Assembly (NCBI RefSeq): GCF_001642995.1
Contig: NZ_LOHS01000200.1
Span: 62,001-126,000, forward strand
Reading direction: 5' to 3'
DNA from: Streptomyces jeddahensis
Lineage (GTDB): Bacteria > Actinomycetota > Actinomycetes > Streptomycetales > Streptomycetaceae
Length of the DNA stretch: 64,000 nt
The notes below the pieces were generated by a model, which saw nothing but the letters and a program-made list of their open reading frames with translations, had not been told where the DNA came from and ran no database searches. Both the position numbers and the translations under genes were made by a program. Shown in pieces: positions 8,244-16,959 of this stretch (positions within the stretch are counted from its first letter, which is position 1; every line of letters begins with the position of its first letter).

Positions 8244-8617
8244 CCGGCATCGGAGACGACCCCTTCATCGCCGCGGTCAAGCCCCTCGTGGACGCGATGG
8301 GCGGCGAGATGGTCCCGCCGGACCAGGCGGGCGATGACGACGTCGTGCTCGCCTGGGAGGGCCGGGACGTGGTCGCCGTACGGCTGCCGCAGCTCGCCGA
8401 CTCGCTGGACCACATCCTGGCCGCGCTGGAGCGCAAGCACGGCAGACCGCTCGCCCAGCTCGACCGCAAGGAGAAGCAGCAGGTCGTGAAGGCGCTGGAG
8501 GCCCGGGGTGCGTTCTCCGTACGGCACGGCGTCGAGACGGTGGCGAGCGCGCTCGGGGTGAGCCGCTTCACCGTCTACAACTACCTGAACAGGGATTACG
8601 GCGCCCAGCGCCAGTAG
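8240..8617 (+). CDS. Helix-turn-helix regulator upstream of urate genes
   Basis: A 125-residue protein. The N-terminal two thirds, with DDDVVLAWEGRDVVAVRLPQLAD, look like a small effector or dimer domain. The C-terminus holds a factor-for-inversion-like helix-turn-helix at about 98-118 (VETVASALGVSRFTVYNYLNRDYG). The GTG start overlaps the previous stop. Its position before the uraD-uraH-uricase genes suggests local regulation of purine catabolism, but that is inference. Its stop codon lies inside a threefold 15-bp tandem repeat. Confidence 0.8.
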   Translation: MTGIGDDPFIAAVKPLVDAMGGEMVPPDQAGDDDVVLAWEGRDVVAVRLPQLADSLDHILAALERKHGRPLAQLDRKEKQQVVKALEARGAFSVRHGVETVASALGVSRFTVYNYLNRDYGAQRQ

Positions 8618-8647
8618 GCCCAGCGTCAGTATTCCCGGCGCCAGTAG
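8603..8647 (+). repeat. Three 15-bp tandem units spanning a stop codon
   Basis: Units at 8603-8617, 8618-8632 and 8633-8647 (GCCCAGCGCCAGTAG and two near copies) repeat with an exact 15-base period. The first unit holds the natural TAG stop of the HTH gene. Each adjacent copy differs at about two positions. Confidence 0.85.
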
Positions 8648-8650
8648 GCG

Positions 8651-8689
8651 GCCTTGACCAACGCTGACGCTGCCTTGATCAACGCCGAC
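8651..8689 (+). repeat. 18-bp direct repeat, period 21
   Basis: GCCTTGACCAACGCTGAC (8651-8668) recurs as GCCTTGATCAACGCCGAC (8672-8689) with two mismatches, in the gap before uraD. Confidence 0.8.
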
Positions 8690-8699
8690 CCCCTCGAAT

Positions 8700-8716
8700 T
8701 CAACAAACTGTTGACA
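8700..8716 (+). promoter_or_regulatory. Candidate purine-regulon operator over a -35 box of the uraD operon
   Basis: TCAACAAACTGTTGA (8700-8714) is a dyad with 6-bp arms and a 3-bp centre. It overlaps a TTGACA hexamer (8711-8716), the best -35 candidate for the uraD operon, so a bound protein would block transcription. The 15-mer matches the frame TCAA-N6-GTTGA also found before aceB (25928-25942) and allB (28170-28184). Confidence 0.55.
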
Positions 8717-8780
8717 TGAGGTCGTCGACGGTATTGGGTTAATCCAGCCCGTCCCGTATCAAGGCCACGGAGGCATCCCC

Positions 8781-9311
8781 GTGACTTCGAGTCCGACGAC
8801 ACCTGGTCCGGAAGCAGACGGCCTGGCCCGTTTCAACGCCCTGCCCGAGGCCGAGGCCGCCGCCGTCCTCCACGAGCTGTGCGCCTCATCGGCGTGGGGC
8901 AGCGCGCTGCTCGCCCGGCGTCCCTTCGTCAGCGCGGAGGATCTCCTCGCCGCGAGTGACGCCGCCATGGCCGGGCTCACCACCGCGGACCTGGAGGAGG
9001 CGATGGCGGGCCACCCGCCCATCGGCCGTCCCAAGCCGGGCGATCCGGCCTCCTCACGCGAACAGCGGGGCATGGCCGGAGCCTCCGACGAGCTCAGGGC
9101 CGAGATGCTCGAACTGAACCTGGCGTACCAGGACAGGTTCGGCCACGTCTTCCTGATCTGCGCCACGGGCCTGACCGGCGAGCAGATGCGGGACGCTGTG
9201 AAGACCCGGATCGGCAACTCGCCCGAGCAGGAGCGGGACATCGTCCGCACCGAACTGGGCAAGATCAACCGCATCCGGCTGACCCGACTCCTCGAAGAGG
9301 GCACGGCATGA
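8781..9311 (+). CDS. uraD: OHCU decarboxylase
   Basis: A 176-residue 2-oxo-4-hydroxy-4-carboxy-5-ureidoimidazoline decarboxylase, the third step from urate to (S)-allantoin. The family signature HPPIGRPKPGDPASSREQRGMA (about 75-95) is present with its catalytic His. The C-terminal block has the conserved pattern ELNLAYQDRFGHVFLICATG. It starts at GTG 8781, with GGAGG a few bases upstream. It overlaps uraH by four bases (ATGA), so translation is coupled. Confidence 0.94.
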   Translation: MTSSPTTPGPEADGLARFNALPEAEAAAVLHELCASSAWGSALLARRPFVSAEDLLAASDAAMAGLTTADLEEAMAGHPPIGRPKPGDPASSREQRGMAGASDELRAEMLELNLAYQDRFGHVFLICATGLTGEQMRDAVKTRIGNSPEQERDIVRTELGKINRIRLTRLLEEGTA

Positions 9312-9703
9312 GCACCGACACCACCGCCTCGGTGTCCACGCACATCCTGGACACCAGCATCGGCCGCCCCGCTGCGGGCGTCGCCGTCCAGCTGGCCTCC
9401 CGCAGCGGCCGGGACGCGGAGTGGCAGGAGCTCGGCGGCTCCGCTACCGACGCGGACGGGCGCTGCAAGGACCTCCCGGCGCTGCCGGAAGGCACCACCC
9501 ACGTACGGCTCGACTTCGCCGTCGAACCGTACTTCGAGAAGAAGCAAGCCGAGGCGCAGCAGGACGCCCCCGCGAATCGGGACAGCGGGCCTGGGGTGTT
9601 CTTCCCGGAGGTGGCGATCACGTTCGCCGTCGTGCCGGGCGAGCACTACCACGTACCGCTGCTGCTCAACCCGTACGGCTACTCCGTATACCGAGGGAGC
9701 TAG
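9308..9703 (+). CDS. uraH: 5-hydroxyisourate hydrolase (transthyretin-like)
   Basis: A 131-residue enzyme for the second step, 5-hydroxyisourate to OHCU. N-terminal HILDTSIGRPAAGVAVQL matches the transthyretin-like fold, and the C-terminus ends in the diagnostic tetrapeptide YRGS. The catalytic His of the N-terminal block and the His in EHYHVPLLLNP are visible. The protein is a little longer than the usual 110-120 residues because of a loop at about 75-95. The uricase gene starts three bases after its stop. Confidence 0.95.
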   Translation: MSTDTTASVSTHILDTSIGRPAAGVAVQLASRSGRDAEWQELGGSATDADGRCKDLPALPEGTTHVRLDFAVEPYFEKKQAEAQQDAPANRDSGPGVFFPEVAITFAVVPGEHYHVPLLLNPYGYSVYRGS

Positions 9704-9705
9704 CG

Positions 9706-10623
9706 ATGGCAGTCAATTCCCGCCCTTCCCGCCCTGTGTTGGGACAGAACCAGTACGGCAAGGCCGAGAACCGCGTCGTCAGGATCGTGCGGGACGGCGC
9801 GACGCACCACATCAAGGACCTCAACGTGTCCGTGTCGCTCTCCGGCGACATGGACGACGTGCACTACTCCGGCTCCAACGCGAACGTCCTGCCGACCGAC
9901 ACCACCAAGAACACGGTGTACGCGTTCGCCAAGGAGCACGGCATCGAGTCCGCGGAGCAGTTCGGCATCCACCTCGCCCGGCACTTCGTGACCTCGCAGG
10001 AGCCGATCCACCGGGCACGCATCCGTATCGAGGAGTACGCCTGGGAGCGCATCGAGACGTCCGGTGAGGCCCGGCACTCCTTCGTACGCAAGGGGCAGGA
10101 GACCCGCCTCGCGCAGATCACCTTCGACGGCGAGACGTGGGAGGTCGTCTCCGGCCTCAAGGACCTCGTCGTGATGAACTCGACGAACTCCGAGTTCTGG
10201 GGCTACGTCAAGGACACGTACACGACGCTCCCCGAGGCGTACGACCGCATCCTCGCCACGCAGGTCTCCGGCCGCTGGCGGTTCAACTGGACCGGAGACG
10301 AGGAGACGGCACCCGACTGGGACACGTCGTACGAGCAGGTCAAGAAGCACATGCTGGAGGCCTTCGCGGAGACGTACTCGCTGTCGCTGCAGCAGACCCT
10401 CTACGCGATGGGCGCGCGGATCATCGACAACCGCGGCGAGATCGACGAGGTCCGCTTCTCCCTTCCGAACAAGCACCACTTCCTCGTCGACCTCGAGCCG
10501 TTCGGCCTGAAGAACGACAACGAGGTGTACTTCGCCGCCGACCGTCCCTACGGCCTCATCGAGGCGACCATCCTGCGGGACGGGTGCGAGGCGCACATCC
10601 CGGTGGACCTCACCAACCTCTAG
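9706..10623 (+). CDS. pucL: Urate oxidase (uricase)
   Basis: A 305-residue cofactor-independent uricase converting urate to 5-hydroxyisourate. It shows the N-terminal block LGQNQYGKAENRVVRI with its conserved Lys, the VLPTDTTKNTVYAFAKEHG segment with the catalytic Thr, and a C-terminal NKHHFLVDLEPFGLKNDNEVY block. The length matches the tunnel-fold family. The ATG at 9706 follows the uraH stop by two bases; the open frame further upstream is a shadow. A 14-bp tandem duplication covers its stop codon. Confidence 0.96.
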   Translation: MAVNSRPSRPVLGQNQYGKAENRVVRIVRDGATHHIKDLNVSVSLSGDMDDVHYSGSNANVLPTDTTKNTVYAFAKEHGIESAEQFGIHLARHFVTSQEPIHRARIRIEEYAWERIETSGEARHSFVRKGQETRLAQITFDGETWEVVSGLKDLVVMNSTNSEFWGYVKDTYTTLPEAYDRILATQVSGRWRFNWTGDEETAPDWDTSYEQVKKHMLEAFAETYSLSLQQTLYAMGARIIDNRGEIDEVRFSLPNKHHFLVDLEPFGLKNDNEVYFAADRPYGLIEATILRDGCEAHIPVDLTNL

Positions 10624-10641
10624 GCATCAACCTCTAGGCAT
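10614..10641 (+). repeat. Perfect 14-bp tandem duplication over the uricase stop
   Basis: CAACCTCTAGGCAT at 10614-10627 is repeated exactly at 10628-10641. The first copy contains the last codons (Asn-Leu) and the TAG stop. Confidence 0.9.
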
Positions 10642-10655
10642 CCAGGAGCCCTGCC

Positions 10656-12044
10656 GTGGCAGTTGCGCATCACGTCGAGCGCATCGTCATCGAGAACTGC
10701 GCCGTCGCGACCGTCGACGCGGACGACACCGAGTACGCCACCGGCCACGTCGTCGTGGCCGGCGACACGATCGAGTCCGTGGGCCCGGGCAGGGCCCCGG
10801 AGGGCCTGGAGAACGTGGTCCGCCGCATCGACGGCACCGGCCACCTGGCCACCCCGGGCCTGGTCAACACGCACCACCACTTCTACCAGTGGATCACCCG
10901 CGGCCTGGCCACCGACCACAACCTCTTCGACTGGCTCGTCGCCCTCTACCCGACCTGGGCGCGCATCGACGAGCCCATGGTGTACGCGGCCGCGCAGGGA
11001 TCCCTCGCCATGATGGCCCGCGGCGGCGTCACCACCGCCATGGACCACCACTACGTCTATCCGCGCGGCTCCGGCGACCTCTCCGGCGCGATCATCCGCG
11101 CTGCCCGCGAGACGGGCGTCCGCTTCACCCTCGCCCGCGGCTCCATGGACCGCGGCGCGTCGGACGGCGGACTGCCGCCGGACTTCGCGGTCGAGACCCT
11201 CGAGGGCGCGCTGGCCGCGACCGAGGAGACCGTCGACCGCCACCACGACCCGTCGTTCGGCGCGATGACGCAGATCGCGGTCGCCCCGTGCTCGCCCTTC
11301 TCGGTCACCACGGAACTCCTCAGGCAGGGCGCGGAGTTGGCCCGCCGCAAGGGGGTGCGCCTGCACACCCACGGCAGCGAGACGGTGGAGGAGGAGAAGT
11401 TCTGCCACGAGCTGTTCGGCATGGGGCCGACGGACTATTTCGAGTCGACCGGCTGGCTCGGCGAGGACGTGTGGATGGCGCACTGCGTCCACATGAACGA
11501 CTCCGACATCGCCGCGTTCGCCCGTACGCGGACGGGGGTCGCCCACTGCCCGTCGTCCAACGCCCGGCTGGCCGCCGGGATCGCGCGCGTGCCCGACATG
11601 CTCGCGGCCGGTGTCCCGGTCGGTCTGGGCGTGGACGGTACCGCGTCCAACGAGTCGGGTGAGCTCCACACCGAGCTGCGCAACGCGCTGCTGATCAACC
11701 GCCTCGGTCCGCACCGGGAAGCCGCCCTGAACGCGCGCCAGGCGCTGCGCCTCGGCACGTACGGGGGTGCCCAGGTCCTGGGCCGGGCCGCCGAGATCGG
11801 CTCCCTGGAGCCGGGCAAGCTCGCCGACCTGGTGCTCTGGAAGCTCGACACGCTCGCCCACGCGTCGATCGCCGACCCGGTGACCGCCCTCGTCTTCGGC
11901 GCCGCGGCCCCGGTCACGCTCTCACTCGTCGGCGGCCGCCCGGTCGTCGAGAACAGCCGGCTGCTGCACGTCGACGAGGACGCCGTCGCCCGCTCCACGC
12001 GAGACGAGGCACAGCGCCTCGCGCGGATCGCCGCGGAGGGGTGA
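10656..12044 (+). CDS. 8-oxoguanine deaminase (amidohydrolase)
   Basis: A 462-residue metal-dependent amidohydrolase of the TrzN/AtzB branch, best matched by 8-oxoguanine deaminase. That enzyme makes uric acid from oxidised guanine, so it would feed the uricase just upstream. Metal and catalytic motifs are PGLVNTHHHFYQW, HTHGSETVEEE, the HCVHM block and LGVDGTASNES. The GTG start at 10656 has CAGGAG seven bases upstream. Guanine deaminase or a related aminohydrolase is the main alternative; the uricase operon favours the 8-oxoguanine or urate-forming role. Confidence 0.82.
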   Translation: MAVAHHVERIVIENCAVATVDADDTEYATGHVVVAGDTIESVGPGRAPEGLENVVRRIDGTGHLATPGLVNTHHHFYQWITRGLATDHNLFDWLVALYPTWARIDEPMVYAAAQGSLAMMARGGVTTAMDHHYVYPRGSGDLSGAIIRAARETGVRFTLARGSMDRGASDGGLPPDFAVETLEGALAATEETVDRHHDPSFGAMTQIAVAPCSPFSVTTELLRQGAELARRKGVRLHTHGSETVEEEKFCHELFGMGPTDYFESTGWLGEDVWMAHCVHMNDSDIAAFARTRTGVAHCPSSNARLAAGIARVPDMLAAGVPVGLGVDGTASNESGELHTELRNALLINRLGPHREAALNARQALRLGTYGGAQVLGRAAEIGSLEPGKLADLVLWKLDTLAHASIADPVTALVFGAAAPVTLSLVGGRPVVENSRLLHVDEDAVARSTRDEAQRLARIAAEG

Positions 12045-12068
12045 TCCGGCGGTCCGTCTACCCCGTGT

Positions 12069-12102
12069 CCGGGGAGCGCGCGTGCACGACCGCGCTCCCC
12101 GG
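12069..12102. terminator. Bidirectional hairpin terminator
   Basis: A perfect 12-bp stem (CCGGGGAGCGCG, 12069-12080, with 12091-12102) and a 10-base loop lie between the convergent deaminase and DUF1876 genes. There is no T-run, as is usual in high-GC actinomycetes. Confidence 0.75.
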
Positions 12103-12125
12103 CGTGCTCACCCGGCTGCCGAAGG

Positions 12126-12389
12126 TCACCGCCCCTGAGCCTCCGCAGGCCCGCTGAACTGCACGATGTCGTCGGACGCCACGTCGTGCAGCCGGACGGC
12201 GAGATCCTCCAGGGCGCGACTGGCGGCCAGCTCGTCGCCGATCTCCGCCACCGGCCGGTCGATGGGATTCCGCCTGGCCACCCCGGTGCCGGTGACCTCG
12301 TGCGTCTCGGGGGTGTCGAGCACGGCGCGGGCGCGCGTGTTGTCGCCCTCCTCGGAGATGTAGACCTTCACGTTCCACTGCTTGTCCAT
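12126..12389 (-). CDS. DUF1876 domain-containing small protein
   Basis: An 87-residue conserved actinobacterial protein with no known function. It starts MDKQWNVKVYISEEGDNTRARAVLD and has the family core GVARRNPIDRPVAEIGDELAASRAL. The fold is often described as dsRBD-like, but nothing here proves RNA binding. It is monocistronic and divergent from the frameshifted DUF4037 gene, with a 207-bp leader between them. AGGTGAT lies just before the ATG. Confidence 0.88.
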   Translation of the reverse strand: MDKQWNVKVYISEEGDNTRARAVLDTPETHEVTGTGVARRNPIDRPVAEIGDELAASRALEDLAVRLHDVASDDIVQFSGPAEAQGR

Positions 12390-12596
12390 CGTGATCACCT
12401 CTGTACGGGGGCGGGGCCCCGGGCGTGTCCCGGTTCTGCAGCCTCGTACTCCCAGCGTGCGCCGGACCGCGCGACCAGGCCAGAGGGAACGACGGTCCGA
12501 TGGCGATCTTGTGGCCACCGCCCCGCCGGGAGGCGTCCCCGTGACAGCCGCCGATATTCGGTGGCCGCACCCGTCCGGCGCCAGCACAGTGACCAC

Positions 12597-13704
12597 ATGA
12601 CGACGACTGACGCCACGTTCCTTCCCGGCCTCGAGCTGTCGCGGATCCTGTACGAAGAGGCGGCGCGGCCTCTCCTGGCGGAGGAGTGTCCCGGCCTGCG
12701 GTACACCGCCGCCCGGGTCGGTACGGGCTCGGGTGCTCGGCTTCGACACGGCACGGTCGGCGGACCACGAGTGGGGTCCGCGGCTGCAGCTGTTCCTCGC
12801 GCCCGAGGACGCGGCGGCAGGCGCCGCCGCCGTCCACCGGCTCCTCGCGGACCGGCTCCCGAAGCAGGTACGCGGCTGGCCCACACACTTCCGCCGCCGG
12901 GACGACGATCCGCTGGACCCGGTGTCCGGCCACATGGAACCGACGGACGGCCCGGTCGATCACCGGGTCGAGCTGGGCGACACCCGCGGCTGGCTGACCG
13001 CACAGCTCGGCGTCGACCCGCTGGCCGGTGAACCGGCCGCCCGCGACTGGCTGGTGATGCCGCAGCAGAAGCTCGCCGAGGTCACGTCCGGCGCGGTGTA
13101 CCACGACGGGCTCGGGGAGCTCACGGCCGCGCGGCGGCGCCTGGAGTGGTACCCGGACCAGGTGTGGCGCCATCTGCTGGCCTGCCAATGGCAGAGGCTC
13201 TCCCAGGAGGAGGCGTTCGTGGGGCGCTGCGCCGAAGTGGGGGACGAGCTCGGCTCAGCGGTGGTCGCCGCCCGGCTCGTACGCGACCTGATGCGGCTGA
13301 GCCTGCTGCTCGAGCGCAGGTACGCGCCGTACAGCAAGTGGCTGGGCAGCGCGTTCGCCCAGCTCGCCGTGGCCGACGCCCTCGCCCCCTCGCTGCGCGG
13401 CGCCCTGGCGGCGACGGAGTATCCGGAGCGGGAACGCCACCTGTGCGACGCGTACGAGACGGTCGCCGCCCTGCAGAACGAGACCGGGCTCGCGCGTCCG
13501 GTGGCCCCGGAGCGCCGCCGCTACCACTCGCGGCCCTTCCTCGTCCTGCACGCCGAACGGTTCGCCCGGGCACTGGCGGACACCGTCACCGACCCGGACC
13601 TGCGGTCCCTGCCGCTGACCGGCGGCGTGGACCAGTGGGCGGACAGCACCGACTTCATCGGGCAGCAGGGATCGATCCGTGCGGCCGTGAACGCCCTCGC
13701 CTGA
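12597..13704 (+). pseudogene. DUF4037 nucleotidyltransferase-like gene with frameshift near 12732
   Basis: The N-terminal part starts at ATG 12597 in one frame (MTTTDATFLPGLELSRILY, about 45 codons). The remaining 323 residues continue in another frame from about 12733 (VLGFDTARSADHEWGPRLQLFL onward). Members of this family keep a Ser-Glu-Val-Leu-Gly-Phe-Asp stretch there. Adding two bases at about 12731-12733 would restore it, so two bases appear lost. The downstream part is intact to its stop and includes WPTHFRRRDDD and the WLVMPQQKLAEVTSGAVYHD block. The gene may be recently broken or may carry a sequencing error. Annotation pipelines would probably report the fragment from GTG 12733. Confidence 0.78.
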
Positions 13705-13730
13705 CGCAGCCGTGAATGCCCTTGCCTGAC
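13684..13730 (+). repeat. 22-bp duplication over the DUF4037 stop, period 25
   Basis: Positions 13684-13705 and 13709-13730 match at 20 of 22 bases, and each encodes the last residues (AVNALA) and a TGA. Confidence 0.85.
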
Positions 13731-13741
13731 CAGCGGCCCCG

Positions 13742-14164
13742 TCAGAGACCCAGCTCTTCGGGGCGGTCGGCCAGCGCCCGGAAGTACTCGCGCGGATCCC
13801 GCACCAGCCTGCGCTCCCTGAGGTCCAGCAGCCCGACGACGGACGTCACTTCGGCGGCCGTCGTGCCGTCCGTCGTCCGGATCGTCTGCTCGACGCGGAG
13901 GATCTTGCCCTTGCCCCAGAGGAACGCGCAGCTCACGTCGACCTCATCGCCGGCGCGCAGCTCGCGGAGGTAGCGGATGGTCGTCTCCAGCGTGGCCGGT
14001 CCCACGCCCTTCTCCAGCATGTCGCTCTGCCGGATGCCCGCGTGCTGCAGCAGCGACCAGCGGGCGTGCTCCGCGTACTGCAGGTACACGCTCTGATTCA
14101 GATGGCCCTGGGTGTCGGTCTCGTATCCGCGCACGACGACGCGCACGGAGAACGGGTCTGTCAC
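13742..14164 (-). CDS. Acyl-CoA thioesterase (4HBT hotdog fold)
   Basis: A 140-residue hotdog-fold thioesterase that would hydrolyse an acyl-CoA. The signature is in RGYETDTQGHLNQSVYLQYAEHARW, where the Asp-Thr-Gln-Gly-His pattern corresponds to the catalytic Asp of the 4-hydroxybenzoyl-CoA thioesterase group. I chose the GTG at 14164 (VTDPFSVRV) because GAAGGGGA sits at proper spacing and longer starts add an Arg-rich tail foreign to the family. The substrate is unknown. Confidence 0.85.
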   Translation of the reverse strand: MTDPFSVRVVVRGYETDTQGHLNQSVYLQYAEHARWSLLQHAGIRQSDMLEKGVGPATLETTIRYLRELRAGDEVDVSCAFLWGKGKILRVEQTIRTTDGTTAAEVTSVVGLLDLRERRLVRDPREYFRALADRPEELGL

Positions 14165-14280
14165 GGCTTCCCCTTCGGCGGCTGAGCGCTTGCTTACCCA
14201 TCGTTTGTACCGTACAGCCGTCCCGGAGGGGAGCCGTTCGCGTGAGAGGGCGGGCCGTCCGGCCTCACATGCACCGTCCC

Positions 14281-14931
14281 TTACAGGCGCCGCGGTGACG
14301 CGAGCAGATAGCGGACGCCCGTGCGCGGTTCCGTGTGCTCGCTCACCTGCCATCCGGCCTGCTCCAGCGCGGCCGCGCAGGCCCGGCGGCCGTCCGGGGC
14401 GGGATGGCGTACGGCGACAGCCTCCGGCTGCGGGGTGCTGCTGACGCGGTAACCCTCGCTGTCCGGGGTCGCGGGCGGGCAGTCCGCCGCCTCCAGGCAC
14501 AGCGCCGCGGCCTGCACCAGATGGGCGCGCTCCCAGCCACAGGGTCGGTCGGTCGAGCCGTCCGGATTGGTGATCCGGCGCATCTCGACCAGTCCTTGCC
14601 AGGCGCTGCGCACCTCATGGACCCGGGCCTGCCCGTCGCCCTCGGGCGCCTCCTCGCCGCCGACGCGTGCGGCGAACACGCCCGGCGCCTGCTTCGGTAC
14701 GGGTGCCCGCTCCTCCGTACGACCCGGCGTACGATCCGGCGTCTCCGGCTGCTCGCGCAGCCGGTGGCCGGCGGGCGTCAGGAAGTAGTCATGCGGCGGC
14801 CGCGGGTGCCGGAACGCGAGCCGCAGCCGTACCAGGCCCGCAAGCTGCGTCTCCGTCCCCCTGAGGCGGCCGGTCGCGGGATCGGCCGCCTCGATGATGC
14901 GCCGCTGCGCGGCGGTCGGCGGTCTGGCCAC
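14281..14931 (-). CDS. Conserved hypothetical protein with winged-helix-like N-terminus
   Basis: A 216-residue protein of unknown function. The GTG start at 14931 is preceded by GGTGGGGG. The N-terminal part (AAQRRIIEAADPATGRLRG, then FLTPAGHRLRE) resembles a winged-helix DNA-binding domain. The middle is low-complexity with many Arg and Pro residues. The C-terminal part has CAAALEQAGWQVSEHTEPR and VRYLLASPRR. It lies 47 bases downstream of the phosphatase gene and may share its transcript. I do not recognise the family. Confidence 0.7.
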   Translation of the reverse strand: MARPPTAAQRRIIEAADPATGRLRGTETQLAGLVRLRLAFRHPRPPHDYFLTPAGHRLREQPETPDRTPGRTEERAPVPKQAPGVFAARVGGEEAPEGDGQARVHEVRSAWQGLVEMRRITNPDGSTDRPCGWERAHLVQAAALCLEAADCPPATPDSEGYRVSSTPQPEAVAVRHPAPDGRRACAAALEQAGWQVSEHTEPRTGVRYLLASPRRL

Positions 14932-14978
14932 GCCCCCACCTCCTCGACCTCCTCGTAAGTCCCCACCGCTCTCGCAGC

Positions 14979-15578
14979 CTACGACTGAGGTCTGACATTC
15001 CAGGCGGCCACGACATGGCGCCCGTGCTCCGTGCTCAGCCGGCACAGCGCGCCCGTCGCGATCTGGAACAGGGCGCCGCCGGACGGCGGCAGCCCCAGCC
15101 GCCGGGCGGTCAGCACCCGCAGAAAATGCGAGTGGGCCACCAGGGCGACATTGCCCTCGCAGTCGGCGAGCGCCGCGTCCACCTTGGCGAGCATCCGGTC
15201 GGCCCGCGCACCGATCTCTTCCGGACTCTCGCCCGGATGCCCGTCAGGGCCGGGCACGACCCCGTCGCTGAACAGAAACCAGTCGGGGCGGCTGCCGTGG
15301 ATCTCGTGGGTCGTCAAGCCCTCGTAGCCGCCGTAGTCCCACTCGCACAGATCCGGATCGATCTGCGTCTCGGTCAGCCCCGCGAGCTCGGCCGTCTCGC
15401 GGGCCCGTTTCATCGGGCTGACGAACACGGCCCCGATCCGGTACGAGGCGAGCAGCGGCCCCAGCCGGCGGGCCTGCTCCCTTCCGTTCTCGGTGAGGGA
15501 GATGTCCGACCAGCTGGTGTGCTGCCCCGAGCGCGACCACTCGGTCTCCCCGTGGCGGACAAGGAGCAGATCACCCAT
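14979..15578 (-). CDS. Histidine phosphatase family protein
   Basis: A 199-residue member of the phosphoglycerate mutase-like superfamily. The catalytic block LLLVRHGETEWS at the N-terminus carries the phospho-accepting His9 with Arg8. The second His is in VALVAHSHFLRVLTARRLG. The acid residue and Arg are around CEWDYGGYEGLT. Such actinobacterial proteins include acid phosphatases, so the substrate is open. It lies just downstream of the aminotransferase gene in the same direction. Confidence 0.9.
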   Translation of the reverse strand: MGDLLLVRHGETEWSRSGQHTSWSDISLTENGREQARRLGPLLASYRIGAVFVSPMKRARETAELAGLTETQIDPDLCEWDYGGYEGLTTHEIHGSRPDWFLFSDGVVPGPDGHPGESPEEIGARADRMLAKVDAALADCEGNVALVAHSHFLRVLTARRLGLPPSGGALFQIATGALCRLSTEHGRHVVAAWNVRPQS

Positions 15579-15663
15579 GTTCGCGATCCTGTTCTGTCGT
15601 GGCGAGCCGGGACGCCGGTCGGCGTGCGTGTGACGTGCGGCGCCCGGCCGATCACCACCGAGG

Positions 15664-16872
15664 CTACTGCCGGTACCCGCTCAGGAAGCGTCCGATCCGG
15701 CTGATCGCGGCATCCAGGTCGTCGGCGTACGGCAGGGTCAGGATGCGGAAGTGGTCCGGGCGCGGCCAGTTGAAGCCGGTGCCCTGGACGACCTGGATCT
15801 TCTCGCGCAGCAGCAGGTCCAGGACGAACTTCTCGTCGTCGTGGATGGGGTGGACCTTCGGGTCGAGGCGGGGGAAGGCGTAGAGCGCGCCCTTCGGTTT
15901 GACGCAGGAGACACCGGGGATCTCGTTGAGCCTCTCCCAGGCGCGGTTGCGCTGCTCGTACAGCCTGCCGCCCGGCGCGGTCAGCTCGCGGATCGACTGG
16001 CGGCCGCCGAGCGCGGCCTGGATGGCGTACTGGGCCGGGGCGTTGGCGCACAGGCGCATGGAGGCCAGCATGGTCAGGCCCTCCAGGTAGTCCTTCGCGT
16101 GCTGCCGCGGGCCCGTCACGACCAGCCAGCCGGAGCGGAAGCCCGCCACCCGGTACGTCTTCGACAGACCGCTGAAGGTGAGGACCACCAGGTCGGGGGC
16201 GAGGGCGGCGGCCGAGTGGTGTACGGCGTCGTCGTAGAGGATCTGGTCGTAGATCTCGTCCGCGAAGACCATCAGGCCGTGGCGGCGGGCGAGGTCGAGG
16301 ATGCCCTCGATGGTCTCCTTCGGATAGACCGCGCCGGTCGGGTTGTTGGGGTTGATGATGACGACGGCCTTGGTGCGGTCAGTGATCTTCGAGGCCATGT
16401 CGTCGAGGTCCGGGTACCAGTCGGCGGACTCGTCGCAGATGTAGTGCACGGCCTTGCCGCCGGCGAGCGTGGTGACGGCGGTCCACAGCGGGAAGTCGGG
16501 GGCCGGGATGAGGACTTCGTCGCCGTCCTCGAGGAGCGCCTGCACGGCCATCGACACCAGCTCGGACACGCCGTTGCCGAGGAACACGTCGTCGACGCCG
16601 ACCTCCAGGCCGAGCGCCTGGTAGCGCTGGGCCACGGCGCGCCGGGCGGAGAGGATGCCGCGCGAGTCCGTGTAGCCGTGCGCCTGGGGCAGCATCCGGA
16701 TCATGTCCTGGACGATCTCCTCGGGCGCCTCGAAGCCGAAGAGCGCGGGGTTGCCGGTGTTGAGGCGCAGCACGCTGTGCCCGGCCTCCTCCAGCGCGTT
16801 GGCGTGCTCGATGACCGGGCCCCGGATCTCGTAACAGACCTCGCTGAGCTTGCTCGACTGCCGGAACTCCAT
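15664..16872 (-). CDS. AlaA-like PLP-dependent aminotransferase
   Basis: A 402-residue fold-type I class I/II aminotransferase resembling alanine (AlaA) aminotransferases. The PLP Lys is in TFSGLSKTYRVAGFRSGW (about 235). Other blocks are NPNNPTGAVYP, the Asp-Glu-Ile-Tyr pair in FADEIYDQILYDD, and the C-terminal Arg in RILTLPYADD. It begins with MEFRQSSKLSEVCYEIRGPV, the usual N-terminus of this group. It is divergently transcribed from an HxlR regulator 87 bp away, with dyads in between, suggesting local control. Confidence 0.9.
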   Translation of the reverse strand: MEFRQSSKLSEVCYEIRGPVIEHANALEEAGHSVLRLNTGNPALFGFEAPEEIVQDMIRMLPQAHGYTDSRGILSARRAVAQRYQALGLEVGVDDVFLGNGVSELVSMAVQALLEDGDEVLIPAPDFPLWTAVTTLAGGKAVHYICDESADWYPDLDDMASKITDRTKAVVIINPNNPTGAVYPKETIEGILDLARRHGLMVFADEIYDQILYDDAVHHSAAALAPDLVVLTFSGLSKTYRVAGFRSGWLVVTGPRQHAKDYLEGLTMLASMRLCANAPAQYAIQAALGGRQSIRELTAPGGRLYEQRNRAWERLNEIPGVSCVKPKGALYAFPRLDPKVHPIHDDEKFVLDLLLREKIQVVQGTGFNWPRPDHFRILTLPYADDLDAAISRIGRFLSGYRQ

Positions 16873-16902
16873 GCGCTGCCGCCCCTCTGGTTCGTTGCGT
16901 TG

Positions 16903-16952
16903 CTTGGTTTTACCAAGTTGACGCTTGGAAAGTCCAACAACTTGTCTAGACT
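16903..16952. promoter_or_regulatory. Divergent promoter and dyads between aminotransferase and HxlR genes
   Basis: For the plus strand, -35 TTGGAA (16925-16930) and -10 TAGACT (16947-16952) are 16 bp apart and end seven bases before the HxlR ATG, so the transcript is probably leaderless. The inverted repeat CTTGGT-TTT-ACCAAG (16903-16917) and the overlapping CCAAG-N6-CTTGG (16913-16928) are likely operator sites, perhaps for the HxlR protein. Confidence 0.65.
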
Positions 16953-16959
16953 GCGTCGC

